Origin: Pseudomonadota bacterium
GTDB taxonomy: Bacteria > Pseudomonadota > Gammaproteobacteria > Burkholderiales > Burkholderiaceae_F
Assembly: GCA_021842465.1 (NCBI GenBank)
Contig: JAKBZN010000015.1
Coordinates: 1-64,000, forward strand
DNA: 64,000 nucleotides
Direction of reading: 5' to 3'
Shown piece by piece: positions 44,244-52,204 of this stretch. The number at the start of each line of letters is the position of its first letter. Position 1 is the first letter of the stretch. A program made the position numbers and the translations under genes. The notes beneath the pieces are model-generated. The model was not told the origin of the DNA. It did not search any database and saw only the letters and a list, made by a program, of their open reading frames with translations.

Positions 44244-45227
44244 TCACTGCCGCTCCATGCGCGGATCCCGGGCGAGCAACCGCTCCACGGCCGCGCGGGG
44301 GGACACCCGGCCATCGAGCACGGCACAGACGGCCTCGCAGATCGGCATTTCCACGGACGCGGCGCGGGCACGGGCAACGATCGCCGGCGCCGACCACACG
44401 CCCTCGGCGACGTGGCCGAGTTCCCGCAGCGTGGTCGCGAGATCCGCCCCGCGGCCCAGTGCCAGGCCGACACGGCGATTGCGCGACAGATCCCCCGTGC
44501 AGGTCAGCACGAGGTCGCCGAGGCCCGCCAGACCCATGAACGTTTCGGCCTGGGCCCCGAGCGCTTCGCCGAAGCGGCGGGTTTCGGCGAGTCCGCGGGT
44601 CACCAGCGCAGCGCGCGCGTTGGTTCCGAGTTTCAGCGCGTCCGCAATCCCGGCAGCGATCGCCAGCACGTTCTTGACCGCACCGCCGACCTCGACGCCG
44701 ACGACATCGTCGCTGGAATAGATGCGCAGATTGCCGCCATGGAGCGCCGCGGTCGCGGCAGCGCACAGGCCGGCGTCTCCCGCCACCACCAGCGCGGTGG
44801 GCAAGCCCCGCGCCACCTCTTCGGCAAAGCTCGGCCCCGAAAGCGGACCGGCGGGTACGCCGGGCAATTCCGCCGCCATGACCTGATGGGCCAGCAGATG
44901 CGTGTCGCGCTCCAGGCCCTTGCTAAGCCAGACGACCGGGCCGGCATGTCCGTGGGTTCGCAGCGCGCCCGCCAACGGGCGCAGCGCCGCCACCGGCACG
45001 GCCAGCAGCACAAGTTGGGTGTGGGTCAGCGCCGCGCCGAGATCCGACGAGACGACGACGCGGTCCGACAGCGCGATGCCGGGAAGGTAGCGCTCGTTGC
45101 GGCGGGTTGCCGCAATCGTCGCTGCCTGGCCGGGGTCGCGCGCCCAGAGCAGGACCTCATCGCGGGCTGCGAGCACGCCGGCCAGCGCGGTTCCCCACGC
45201 TCCGGCACCCAATATCGTGATCCGCAC
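44244..45227 (-). CDS. gpsA: NAD(P)+-dependent glycerol-3-phosphate dehydrogenase GpsA
   Basis: GpsA reduces dihydroxyacetone phosphate to sn-glycerol-3-phosphate for phospholipid synthesis. The 327-residue protein begins MRITILGAGAWGTALAGVLA (nucleotide motif GAGAWG). It contains VWLSKGLERDTHLLAHQVMA, LSGPSFAEEVARGLPTALVV, the catalytic Lys in GGAVKNVLAIAAGI, and LGDLVLTCTGDLSRNRRVG. It is downstream of secB on the same strand, as in many betaproteobacteria. Confidence 0.96.
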   Translation of the reverse strand: MRITILGAGAWGTALAGVLAARDEVLLWARDPGQAATIAATRRNERYLPGIALSDRVVVSSDLGAALTHTQLVLLAVPVAALRPLAGALRTHGHAGPVVWLSKGLERDTHLLAHQVMAAELPGVPAGPLSGPSFAEEVARGLPTALVVAGDAGLCAAATAALHGGNLRIYSSDDVVGVEVGGAVKNVLAIAAGIADALKLGTNARAALVTRGLAETRRFGEALGAQAETFMGLAGLGDLVLTCTGDLSRNRRVGLALGRGADLATTLRELGHVAEGVWSAPAIVARARAASVEMPICEAVCAVLDGRVSPRAAVERLLARDPRMERQ

Positions 45228-45308
45228 GGAACCCCCGAGATCTGTCGCGTGACCCGATGTCGTTTCGCCCCAACTTCACGTCGGCAACGCCCGCCGGTGC
45301 GGCGGAGG

Positions 45309-45821
45309 CTACTGCCGCGTCTGCGATTGCGGGGGAACGATCAGTCCAGAAGCGTTGTCGGCGTTTTTCGCCGCTTCCTTCTGGTGATACATCACCTCGA
45401 AATTGATTTCCGCCAGATGGACGGGCGGCATGCCCGTGCGGGTGATCAGGTCGGCAACGTTGGCGCGCAGGTACGGGTAGACGATCCCCGGACAGACGAT
45501 GCCGAGCACGGCGGACCGCTGCGGCTCGGGAATCCCGCGCAGCTCGAAAATCCCCGCCTGCTTGGCTTCGACGAGAAACAGCGTCTTGCCGCCGAGTTGC
45601 GCCGTGACGGTCACGCGCACGATCACCTCCACCATGCCACCGCCGACGTCCTCGTCGGACATGTCCATCTGGACGTCGAGTTCGGGCGCGCCGGACTCCA
45701 GGAAGATCCGCGGCGCGTTGGGCATCTCCAGCGACACGTCCTTGAGGTACACGCGCTGAAGCTGGAAGGCGGGCGTCTGGTCCAGCCCGTCGGGTGCGGA
45801 CTGGGAATTGGATTCGGTCAT
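45309..45821 (-). CDS. secB: Protein-export chaperone SecB
   Basis: SecB is a tetrameric cytoplasmic chaperone that keeps precursor proteins unfolded and hands them to SecA. The 170-residue protein has FQLQRVYLKDVSLEMPNAPR, the SecA-contacting acidic stretch MDMSDEDVGGG, FLVEAKQAGIFELRGIP, and LGIVCPGIVYPYLRANVADL followed by the HLAEINFEVMY end. The C-terminal tail is short and polar. It sits between grxC (12 bases upstream) and gpsA. Confidence 0.96.
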   Translation of the reverse strand: MTESNSQSAPDGLDQTPAFQLQRVYLKDVSLEMPNAPRIFLESGAPELDVQMDMSDEDVGGGMVEVIVRVTVTAQLGGKTLFLVEAKQAGIFELRGIPEPQRSAVLGIVCPGIVYPYLRANVADLITRTGMPPVHLAEINFEVMYHQKEAAKNADNASGLIVPPQSQTRQ

Positions 45822-45833
45822 GGTGGGCGGTTC

Positions 45834-46106
45834 CTACGGGTTGGGATTCAATAGCGGCATCAGCTTGCCGGCGCGATCGAGCGCCGCCAGATCGTCGTAG
45901 CCGCCGACATGGTGCTCGCCGATGAAGATCTGCGGCACGCTGCGCCGCCCGGTGCGCGCGATCATCTCGTCGCGCAATTGCGGATCAAGGTCCACCCGCA
46001 GCTTCTCGATCGATTCGACGCCACGCTGACCGAGCAGGGCCTCGGCCCGCACGCAATACGGGCACACAGCCGTGCAGTACATGCGGACCGAAGCGGTGGT
46101 CGCCAT
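45834..46106 (-). CDS. grxC: Glutaredoxin GrxC
   Basis: The 90-residue dithiol glutaredoxin has the active site CPYC in MYCTAVCPYCVRAEALLGQR, the cis-proline segment RSVPQIFIGEHHVGGYDDLA and the usual short length of the GrxC group. It uses glutathione to reduce protein disulfides and ribonucleotide reductase. It lies between a rhodanese gene (13 bases upstream) and secB, a conserved betaproteobacterial order. Confidence 0.95.
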   Translation of the reverse strand: MATTASVRMYCTAVCPYCVRAEALLGQRGVESIEKLRVDLDPQLRDEMIARTGRRSVPQIFIGEHHVGGYDDLAALDRAGKLMPLLNPNP

Positions 46107-46119
46107 GGCGGGCGCCCTC

Positions 46120-46521
46120 CTATTTGGAAACCGGCAGGCCGGCGGCACGCCACGCCTGCATGCCGCCGCCGAGGATGTAGACCTCCTTCACCCCGGCGGA
46201 ACGAAGCTTGACGGAAGCGATGGAAGACCGTCGCCCGTGCTCGCAGATGAGCAGGACCGGCACGTCCTTGCGCAGTTCGTCCGCGTGCCGGCCGATCTCC
46301 GTCACCGGCAGGTTGCGGGCGTGCGCCAGCGATCCGCCGGAGAACTCCGCGGCGGTCCGGCAATCGACCACCTGCACCTCGCGCGAGTTCAGGAGCTTGG
46401 TCGCCGCGAGCGTGTCGATGGTGGGGCCGCCGGCGCGCGCGCGCATCAGCGGCCACAGCAGCATCCCTCCGCTCACGAGGACGGCCAGGACCAGCGAAAG
46501 ATTGTCGAGGATGAATTTCAT
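46120..46521 (-). CDS. Membrane-anchored rhodanese-like protein
   Basis: The 133-residue protein has an N-terminal membrane helix (LDNLSLVLAVLVSGGMLLWP) and one rhodanese domain with VQVVDCRTAAEFSGGSLAHA and the active-site loop CEHGRRSS, followed by YILGGGMQAWRAAGLPV. Single-domain rhodaneses transfer sulfane sulfur to a nucleophile. The loop has six residues after the Cys, as in sulfur-transfer members. It heads the rhodanese-grxC-secB-gpsA transcript. Confidence 0.93.
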   Translation of the reverse strand: MKFILDNLSLVLAVLVSGGMLLWPLMRARAGGPTIDTLAATKLLNSREVQVVDCRTAAEFSGGSLAHARNLPVTEIGRHADELRKDVPVLLICEHGRRSSIASVKLRSAGVKEVYILGGGMQAWRAAGLPVSK

Positions 46522-46534
46522 AGAATAAGCGGGG

Positions 46535-46540
46535 ATTATA
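46535..46540 (-). promoter_or_regulatory. Minus-10 element for the rhodanese operon
   Basis: A perfect TATAAT on the minus strand lies 14 bases before the rhodanese ATG, giving a very short leader if it is used. TAGAAT occurs twice on the plus strand in the same AT-rich stretch and could serve gpmA. No strong minus-35 is evident for either. Confidence 0.4.
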
Positions 46541-46630
46541 GAATGACGGAAATTTTCCTCGTTTTTGGATCCTTACTGGACCCATCTCCGCGGCGCTCCG
46601 CCGCGTGTCCTGCACCAATGAACTGCACCG

Positions 46631-47392
46631 ATGAGCATTTATAAGCTGGTATTGCTACGCCACGGCGAAAGCACGTGGAACCGGGAAAACCGTTTCACCG
46701 GATGGACCGATGTCGACCTGACCGACACCGGCGTTGCCGAAGCGCGCGCGGCGGGGGAACTGCTGCGGCGCGAAGGATACTCTTTCGATCTCGCGTACAC
46801 CTCGGTCCTCCGGCGCGCGATCCGCACCCTTTGGCTCGCGCAGGACGCGCTCGACGAGATGTGGATTCCCGTGGTCCACAGCTGGCGCCTGAACGAACGC
46901 CATTACGGCGCGCTGCAAGGGCTGGACAAGGCCCAGACGGCGGCGAAGTTCGGCGAAGCGCAGGTGCTGCAGTGGCGGCGGGCGTACGCCGTGGCCCCCG
47001 ACCCCCTGGATCCGTCCGACCCGCGCTGGTCCGGCAACGATCCGCGCTACCACAACCTGGCCCCGGACCAGGTCCCGCGTACCGAATGCCTGCGGGACAC
47101 CGTCGCCCGCGTCGTCCCCTTCTGGAACGACTCGATCGCGCCGGCAGTGCAACGCGGGCGCAAGGTCCTGGTCGTCGCACACGGCAACTCGCTGCGCGCG
47201 CTCATCAAGCACATCGACGGCATTTCGGACGAGGCCATCATCGACCTCAACATTCCGACCGGCCAACCGCTGGTGTACGAGTTCGACGAAGCCATGCGGC
47301 CGCTGCGCCACTATTACCTTGGCGACCCGGAGCAGGTCGCGCGCGCGGCGGCGGCCGTCGCGGCGCAAGGGAAGGCGGCCGCCAAGCCCTGA
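46631..47392 (+). CDS. gpmA: 2,3-bisphosphoglycerate-dependent phosphoglycerate mutase GpmA
   Basis: GpmA interconverts 3- and 2-phosphoglycerate in glycolysis. The 253-residue protein has the phosphorylated His in [40 protein letters not shown] with the catalytic Glu region, and [20 protein letters not shown] with the second His. The C-terminus ends in an Ala/Lys tail. It is transcribed divergently from the rhodanese operon and is followed by the envC-ctpA pair. Confidence 0.97.
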   Translation: MSIYKLVLLRHGESTWNRENRFTGWTDVDLTDTGVAEARAAGELLRREGYSFDLAYTSVLRRAIRTLWLAQDALDEMWIPVVHSWRLNERHYGALQGLDKAQTAAKFGEAQVLQWRRAYAVAPDPLDPSDPRWSGNDPRYHNLAPDQVPRTECLRDTVARVVPFWNDSIAPAVQRGRKVLVVAHGNSLRALIKHIDGISDEAIIDLNIPTGQPLVYEFDEAMRPLRHYYLGDPEQVARAAAAVAAQGKAAAKP

Positions 47393-47433
47393 TCTCCGGC
47401 GCCCGGCGGAGGAATCGCATCGGTTCCCGGATC

Positions 47434-48702
47434 GTGAAACCCGGCCTTCGGCGCATTGCCTCGATTTTCCTCGTGCTGAGCCTGGCCGGCGCGATCGCGC
47501 CGACGCCGGCGTTCGCGCACGCCAGTTCCGCGCACCAGCAGCGGGTACTGCGGGCGCAGGAACGCGGCATCAAGGCTCGGCTGCGGCGGCTCAAGCGCTC
47601 GTTGGCGAAATCCGAGGCCGCGCATGCCGAGGCCTCGGGCGCACTGGCCAATGCCGAACGGGCAATCTCCAAAACCAATCGACATCTTCACCGCTTGGCG
47701 GCACAACGGAAGGCAACGGAGCGCAAGATCGCCGAACTGCAGAAACGGGAGGCGACGCTTGCGGCGGCGCAAAGCACCCATGAGGCCGGCCTGGCGATCA
47801 GCGCGCGGGAGGCGTTTGCCCTATCGCAACTGCCGGCCCTGGAACTCGCGATCGACCCGGCCCAAAGCTGGATCGACATGAGCGACCGCGCCTATCTGGA
47901 TGCCTTGATCCGCCGGCAGGCCCAGCGGATCCGCGATCTGCGCAGCCGCCGCTCGGATCTCGCCGATCTGGAAGCGGAGTCGCGCGCCCGCAGCGCGGAA
48001 TTGCAGCAGATCGCCGATGACGAACGCGCCAGCCGGGCCCGCCTGCTCAAGGAGGAGAGAACCCGCCGTGTGGTGCTGGCGAAGCTCGCGAAGCAGATCT
48101 CGATGCAGCGCCGCTCGGTGGCCAGCCTCGAACACGACGACGCCCGCCTTGCCCATCTGATCGACCGACTCGGCCGCCTCCTGGCCGGTCGCCACCGCCG
48201 GTCCGCGCGGATCGGCTCCCATGGCGGCCGGTCGGTGGAAAATCTTGCCGCACTGGAGCATTTCGAGCCGCCGCGCGGCGCCGCGTTTTCCCGCCTGCGC
48301 GGGCGGCTCCTGCTGCCCGTGGCCGGCGCGATCGCATCGCGCTTCGGCGCGCCGCGCCTCGACGATGCCGGACATCCGCAGGCCGGCGCCCCGGTCTGGA
48401 AGGGCATCTTCATCCGCGCGCCGGCAGGGGCGGAGGTCCATGCCATCGCCGCCGGCCGCGTGGTCTACGCCGACTGGCTGCGCGGCTTCGGCAACCTGCT
48501 GATCCTGGACCACGGCAACGGCTTCCTTTCCGTCTATGCCGACAACAAATCGTTGTTGCGGAACCTGGGCGACAAAGTGCGGTCTGATGAAGTCGTCGCG
48601 CTCGTCGGCGACACCGGAGAGAACCGGCAATCCGGCCTATACTTCGAGATGCGCTACCGGGGCCGTCCGTTCGATCCGTTGAAGTGGGCGCACGCCCGTT
48701 GA
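47434..48702 (+). CDS. EnvC-type murein hydrolase activator
   Basis: EnvC is a periplasmic activator of cell-division amidases. The protein starts at GTG 47434, with a signal peptide (IASIFLVLSLAGAIAPTPAF). A long coiled coil (about residues 30-240, rich in Arg, Ala, Glu and Leu) and a C-terminal LytM/M23 domain follow, with LLLPVAGAIASRFGAPRLDD and GNLLILDHGNGFLSVYADNK. The second metal-binding HxH of active M23 peptidases is replaced (YADNK), as in EnvC, so it should be a regulator, not an enzyme. The start is weakly supported; no ribosome binding site lies close by. Confidence 0.85.
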   Translation: MKPGLRRIASIFLVLSLAGAIAPTPAFAHASSAHQQRVLRAQERGIKARLRRLKRSLAKSEAAHAEASGALANAERAISKTNRHLHRLAAQRKATERKIAELQKREATLAAAQSTHEAGLAISAREAFALSQLPALELAIDPAQSWIDMSDRAYLDALIRRQAQRIRDLRSRRSDLADLEAESRARSAELQQIADDERASRARLLKEERTRRVVLAKLAKQISMQRRSVASLEHDDARLAHLIDRLGRLLAGRHRRSARIGSHGGRSVENLAALEHFEPPRGAAFSRLRGRLLLPVAGAIASRFGAPRLDDAGHPQAGAPVWKGIFIRAPAGAEVHAIAAGRVVYADWLRGFGNLLILDHGNGFLSVYADNKSLLRNLGDKVRSDEVVALVGDTGENRQSGLYFEMRYRGRPFDPLKWAHAR

Positions 48703-48747
48703 TGGAGCCTGTGCGGAGCCGGCACCGCGGCCTTCCGTGGAGATCGA

Positions 48748-50154
48748 ATGAGCAATCGCTTGCGTAGTTGGGGGTTGGTCGGGGTCGGCATGATCGCCGG
48801 ACTCTCTATCAGCTATGGGGTCACGGCCTATGCGTTCCGCGAGGCGGAGCACCCGATCCCGGTCAACCAGATCCGCGAATTCACCGATGTGTTCGGTGCG
48901 ATCAAGGCGGACTACGTCGACCCGGTCTCGGACCGGAAACTCATCGACAACGCGATTTCCGGCATGGTGTCGGGCCTCGACCCGCACTCGGAATTTCTCG
49001 ATGCCGACGCATACCGCGAACTCGAAGTCGGGACGCAGGGTCAGTTCGGCGGTCTCGGCATCGAGGTCGGCGCCGAAGCCGGCGCGCTCAAGGTCATCGC
49101 GCCGATCGACGGCACGCCGGCGGCGCGCGCAGGCGTGCGCGCAGGCGACTACATCATCCGGATCGACGGCCGATTCACGCGCGGCATGTCGCTCAACGAC
49201 GCCGTCAAGCTGATGCGCGGCAAGCCGCACACGCCGATCACCCTGACGATCGTCCGCAAGGGGGTGAAGGATCCCCTGGTGATCCGGATCGTCCGCGACA
49301 TCATTCACGTGCAGTCGGTTACCGGCCACATGATCGAGCCGGGATACGGATACGTACGCGTCAGCGAGTTCCAGGACAACACGACCGGGGACCTGGCCCG
49401 GAAAATCGAATCGTTCTACAAGAAGGGGCCGCTCAAGGGCCTGATTCTCGACCTGCGCAACGACCCCGGCGGCGTACTGAACGGGGCGATCGGCGTCTCG
49501 GCGATTTTCCTGCCGCCGGGCTCGACGGTGGTCACGACCAAGGGCCGGACGGCGGATTCCGATCGCCGCTTCGTGGCCTCGCCCTCCGACTACCTCCGCG
49601 AGGAAAGCACGGATCCGCTGGTCGGACTGCCGAAGGCGGTGAAGGACGTCCCGCTCGTCGTGCTCGTCAACGGCGCCAGTGCATCGGCCTCGGAGATCGT
49701 TTCGGGTGCGCTGCAGGACCACAAGCGGGCGAAAGTCCTGGGCAACCAGACCTTCGGCAAGGGCTCGGTGCAAAGCGTGATCCAGCTCCGCGGCGGCAGC
49801 AGCCCGGTGGCGCTCAAGCTCACGACCGCGCGCTACTTCACGCCGAGCGGCCGCTCGATCCAGGTGCGCGGCATCACGCCGGACTATGTCGTGGACGACA
49901 CGCCCAATGGCAACTTCGCGGGCTTGACCATCCACGAATCCGACCTGACCAATCACCTGGCGAATCCGATCAGCGGGCGAAAGGTGCCGCAACCGCTGCC
50001 GAAGGCGGAGACGGAACTTGCCCCGGCGAACGCGCATCGCTATGTGTTCGGCTCGAAGAACGACTTCCAGCTGCAGCAGGCGCTCAATCTCCTGCAGAAC
50101 CGGCCGGTCGACGTCGCGAAGGCGCCGCCGGTGATCGCGAACGCGACCCACTAG
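48748..50154 (+). CDS. ctpA: Carboxy-terminal processing protease CtpA (S41)
   Basis: This is a periplasmic, membrane-anchored serine protease with a PDZ domain. The N-terminal helix is WGLVGVGMIAGLSISYGVTA, followed by the PDZ core GQFGGLGIEVGAEAGALKVI and the S41 domain. The catalytic Ser is in VNGASASASEIVSGALQDHK and the Lys in NQTFGKGSVQSVIQLRGGSS. The 468-residue length matches the family. It follows envC by 45 bases, an order conserved in betaproteobacteria, linking proteolysis to septal wall hydrolysis. Confidence 0.94.
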   Translation: MSNRLRSWGLVGVGMIAGLSISYGVTAYAFREAEHPIPVNQIREFTDVFGAIKADYVDPVSDRKLIDNAISGMVSGLDPHSEFLDADAYRELEVGTQGQFGGLGIEVGAEAGALKVIAPIDGTPAARAGVRAGDYIIRIDGRFTRGMSLNDAVKLMRGKPHTPITLTIVRKGVKDPLVIRIVRDIIHVQSVTGHMIEPGYGYVRVSEFQDNTTGDLARKIESFYKKGPLKGLILDLRNDPGGVLNGAIGVSAIFLPPGSTVVTTKGRTADSDRRFVASPSDYLREESTDPLVGLPKAVKDVPLVVLVNGASASASEIVSGALQDHKRAKVLGNQTFGKGSVQSVIQLRGGSSPVALKLTTARYFTPSGRSIQVRGITPDYVVDDTPNGNFAGLTIHESDLTNHLANPISGRKVPQPLPKAETELAPANAHRYVFGSKNDFQLQQALNLLQNRPVDVAKAPPVIANATH

Positions 50155-50158
50155 AAGG

Positions 50159-50248
50159 GAGCCGGCCGGCGAACGGCCGGCTCCGACTCCGCTCCGGTTG
50201 ACCAAAACCGCGACAACCGCCCTCTCCCGCGTCCGCGGGAGAGGGCGG
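50159..50248. terminator. Two strong hairpins between convergent ctpA and dksA
   Basis: The first is a perfect 10-bp stem (50159-50168 with 50174-50183) and a GCGAA loop, beginning within two bases of the ctpA stop. The second is a perfect 15-bp inverted repeat (50217-50231 with 50234-50248) with a two-base loop, whose core CTCTCCCGCG...CGCGGGAGAG resembles the palindromes at 328-343 and 23645-23678. No T run follows on either strand. They probably end or protect both transcripts. Confidence 0.6.
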
Positions 50249-50255
50249 GTCCGGA

Positions 50256-51191
50256 TCAATCCCCGAACAGCTTCTGCTTCAGTTCGCGGCGCTGCTGCGC
50301 TTCCAGGCTGAGCGTGGCCGTCGGACGCGCCAGCAGGCGCGGGATGCCGATGGGCTCGCCCGTTTCCTCGCAGTATCCGTACTCCCCGGCATCGATCTGC
50401 GCAAGAGACGCCTGCACCTTCTTCAGCAGCTTGCGCTCCCGGTCACGGGTGCGCAGCTCGAGGGCGTGCTCCTCCTCGATCGTCGCGCGGTCTGCCGGAT
50501 CGGGCACGATCACGGTTTCACGCAGGTGTTCCGTGGTCTCGCCGGCGTTGGCGAGGAGTTCTTTTTCCATCTGCTGCAGGCGGTAGCGGAAGAACGCGAG
50601 TTGCGCGTCGTTCATGTATTCCGATTCCGGCATCGCCAGCAATTCTTCCTCAGTCAGCAACTTCTTTCCTCCTACCGTGATGGGTGCCTCGCTACGGCTT
50701 GCCGACCGGGCGAGCAGATACTCATGGGCCGAAGCGAGATCTTCGGGGCGGATTCCGAGCGCAACGCGCGTCGCGGATTTTGGCGCAGGCAGCGGCGGTC
50801 CGCCGGCCGGCGTCGGAATCGGGTGCATCGGTACCGCAAGGCCGTGCGCCACGGCGACCGCCGGCACGGAAACCGCAGCCCGCGGCTTCGCTGCGGGAGC
50901 CTTCCGCGCCACGGCTTCCGGCGCCGAACGCGCGGGTTTCGACGGCTTGGCGGCAGGAACCGCAACCTTCTTCGCCGCCGGCTTGCGGGGCGTCGGAGGC
51001 AACGCGGACGCCTTCTTCGCCGCGCCGGGTACAACCTTACCGGACGTGGACTTCTTCGCGACGACCCGCACCGACGACTTCGCGGCAGACTTCCGAGCGG
51101 TCTTCGCCGCAACGGCGCCCGACGTCCTGGATCCCGATACGGCCTTCGCTCTCCCCCCCGGACGGGCCGGAGTTTTGGGCTTCGCTGCCAT
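50256..51191 (-). CDS. dksA: RNA polymerase-binding factor DksA with long basic N-terminal extension
   Basis: DksA enters the secondary channel of RNA polymerase and works with ppGpp. The conserved part starts near residue 178 (LLTEEELLAMPESEYMNDAQ) and includes the coiled-coil tip DPADRAT (the DxxDxA motif, residues 231-236). It ends with GEYGYCEETGEPIGIPRLLA and TATLSLEAQQRREL. Only one of the four zinc cysteines of E. coli DksA is left (Cys274). The first 175 residues are an Ala/Lys/Pro-rich, histone-H1-like tail. A near-ideal promoter lies upstream. Confidence 0.93.
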   Translation of the reverse strand: MAAKPKTPARPGGRAKAVSGSRTSGAVAAKTARKSAAKSSVRVVAKKSTSGKVVPGAAKKASALPPTPRKPAAKKVAVPAAKPSKPARSAPEAVARKAPAAKPRAAVSVPAVAVAHGLAVPMHPIPTPAGGPPLPAPKSATRVALGIRPEDLASAHEYLLARSASRSEAPITVGGKKLLTEEELLAMPESEYMNDAQLAFFRYRLQQMEKELLANAGETTEHLRETVIVPDPADRATIEEEHALELRTRDRERKLLKKVQASLAQIDAGEYGYCEETGEPIGIPRLLARPTATLSLEAQQRRELKQKLFGD

Positions 51192-51258
51192 CGACCACTC
51201 CCGTGATGGGTTGTGCACCGCGCCGAAATCTCTACAAACCAGAGAAATTCGGGCGCGA

Positions 51259-51287
51259 AGTGTAGTCCATAATCGGCAGTATCCCAA
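51259..51287 (-). promoter_or_regulatory. dksA promoter
   Basis: On the minus strand TTGGGA (51287-51282), a 17-bp spacer and TACACT (51264-51259) form a good sigma-70 promoter about 68 bases upstream of the dksA ATG. Confidence 0.7.
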
Positions 51288-51448
51288 GTAAATGTGTCGT
51301 CGGCTTTGGCCTCGGCGCGGCGTGCGGCGGAAACCCGGGATGATCGGCTTCGAGGGAGATCCCCGTCCCATCGAAAACCCTCCCGTGGCCTTCGCAACCG
51401 TGCCTTGGACATCGAAGATGTCGCGCTGCCTGGATTTACCTCCAATTC

Positions 51449-52189
51449 ATGCTCAAATTTCTGCTGCTGCTCCTTACCGGCGCCAAGTTCGGCAAGATCG
51501 CCCTGATGGCCGGCACGATGCTGCTATCGGTGGCGGTGTACGGCTGGCTCTATGGCTGGCCGTACGGGGTGGGGTTCGTGTTCATGCTCCTGATCCATGA
51601 ACTGGGGCATTACATCGCCGCCCGGCGGCGCGGGCTCAACGTCGGCCTGCCGACCTTCGTGCCCTTCATCGGCGCCTGGGTACAGCTCAAGGATCTCCCC
51701 CACGATGCGGAAACCGAGGCGTATGTGGGCCTCGGCGGCCCGCTGCTCGGCACCCTGGCTGCGGTCGTGACGTTCTATCTGGGAGTCCACCAGCAATCGG
51801 CGCTGCTCATCGCAATTTCCTACGCCGGATTCATGCTGAATCTGTTCAATCTGATTCCCGTGCCGCCATTTGACGGCGGGCGGATCACCGCCGTGCTGGG
51901 ATCGAAGGTCTGGCTGCTCGGTATTCCCGTCCTCGTGGGACTCTTTCTCCTGCGTCCCAGCCCCCTGCTGCTCATCATTGCGCTGCTGGCCGCGCCGCAG
52001 CTCTATGCGGCCTGGCGGGAAGACCCGAACTCGCCGGAAGTGCGCGCTTACTACGAAGTGCGCGGCGGCGCGCGCTGGCGTTACGGTCTGGGCTATCTCG
52101 GCCTGGCCGCCTTTCTCGCCGTGATGTCGTACGAGACGCACGCGCTGCTGCTGTACATCCGCAACGAAGACATGATGCTGTTGCACTGA
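51449..52189 (+). CDS. M50-family site-2-type membrane metalloprotease
   Basis: The 246-residue integral membrane protein has the zinc motif HELGH (His50, Glu51, His54) within GFVFMLLIHELGHYIAARRR and the third ligand in NLIPVPPFDGGR. Around five to six hydrophobic segments are visible. It lacks the PDZ domain of RseP, so it is of the compact site-2 type, whose substrates are mostly unknown. It stands alone between divergent dksA and convergent rlmI. Confidence 0.9.
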   Translation: MLKFLLLLLTGAKFGKIALMAGTMLLSVAVYGWLYGWPYGVGFVFMLLIHELGHYIAARRRGLNVGLPTFVPFIGAWVQLKDLPHDAETEAYVGLGGPLLGTLAAVVTFYLGVHQQSALLIAISYAGFMLNLFNLIPVPPFDGGRITAVLGSKVWLLGIPVLVGLFLLRPSPLLLIIALLAAPQLYAAWREDPNSPEVRAYYEVRGGARWRYGLGYLGLAAFLAVMSYETHALLLYIRNEDMMLLH

Positions 52190-52204
52190 GTCGGCGAAGG
52201 CCGT

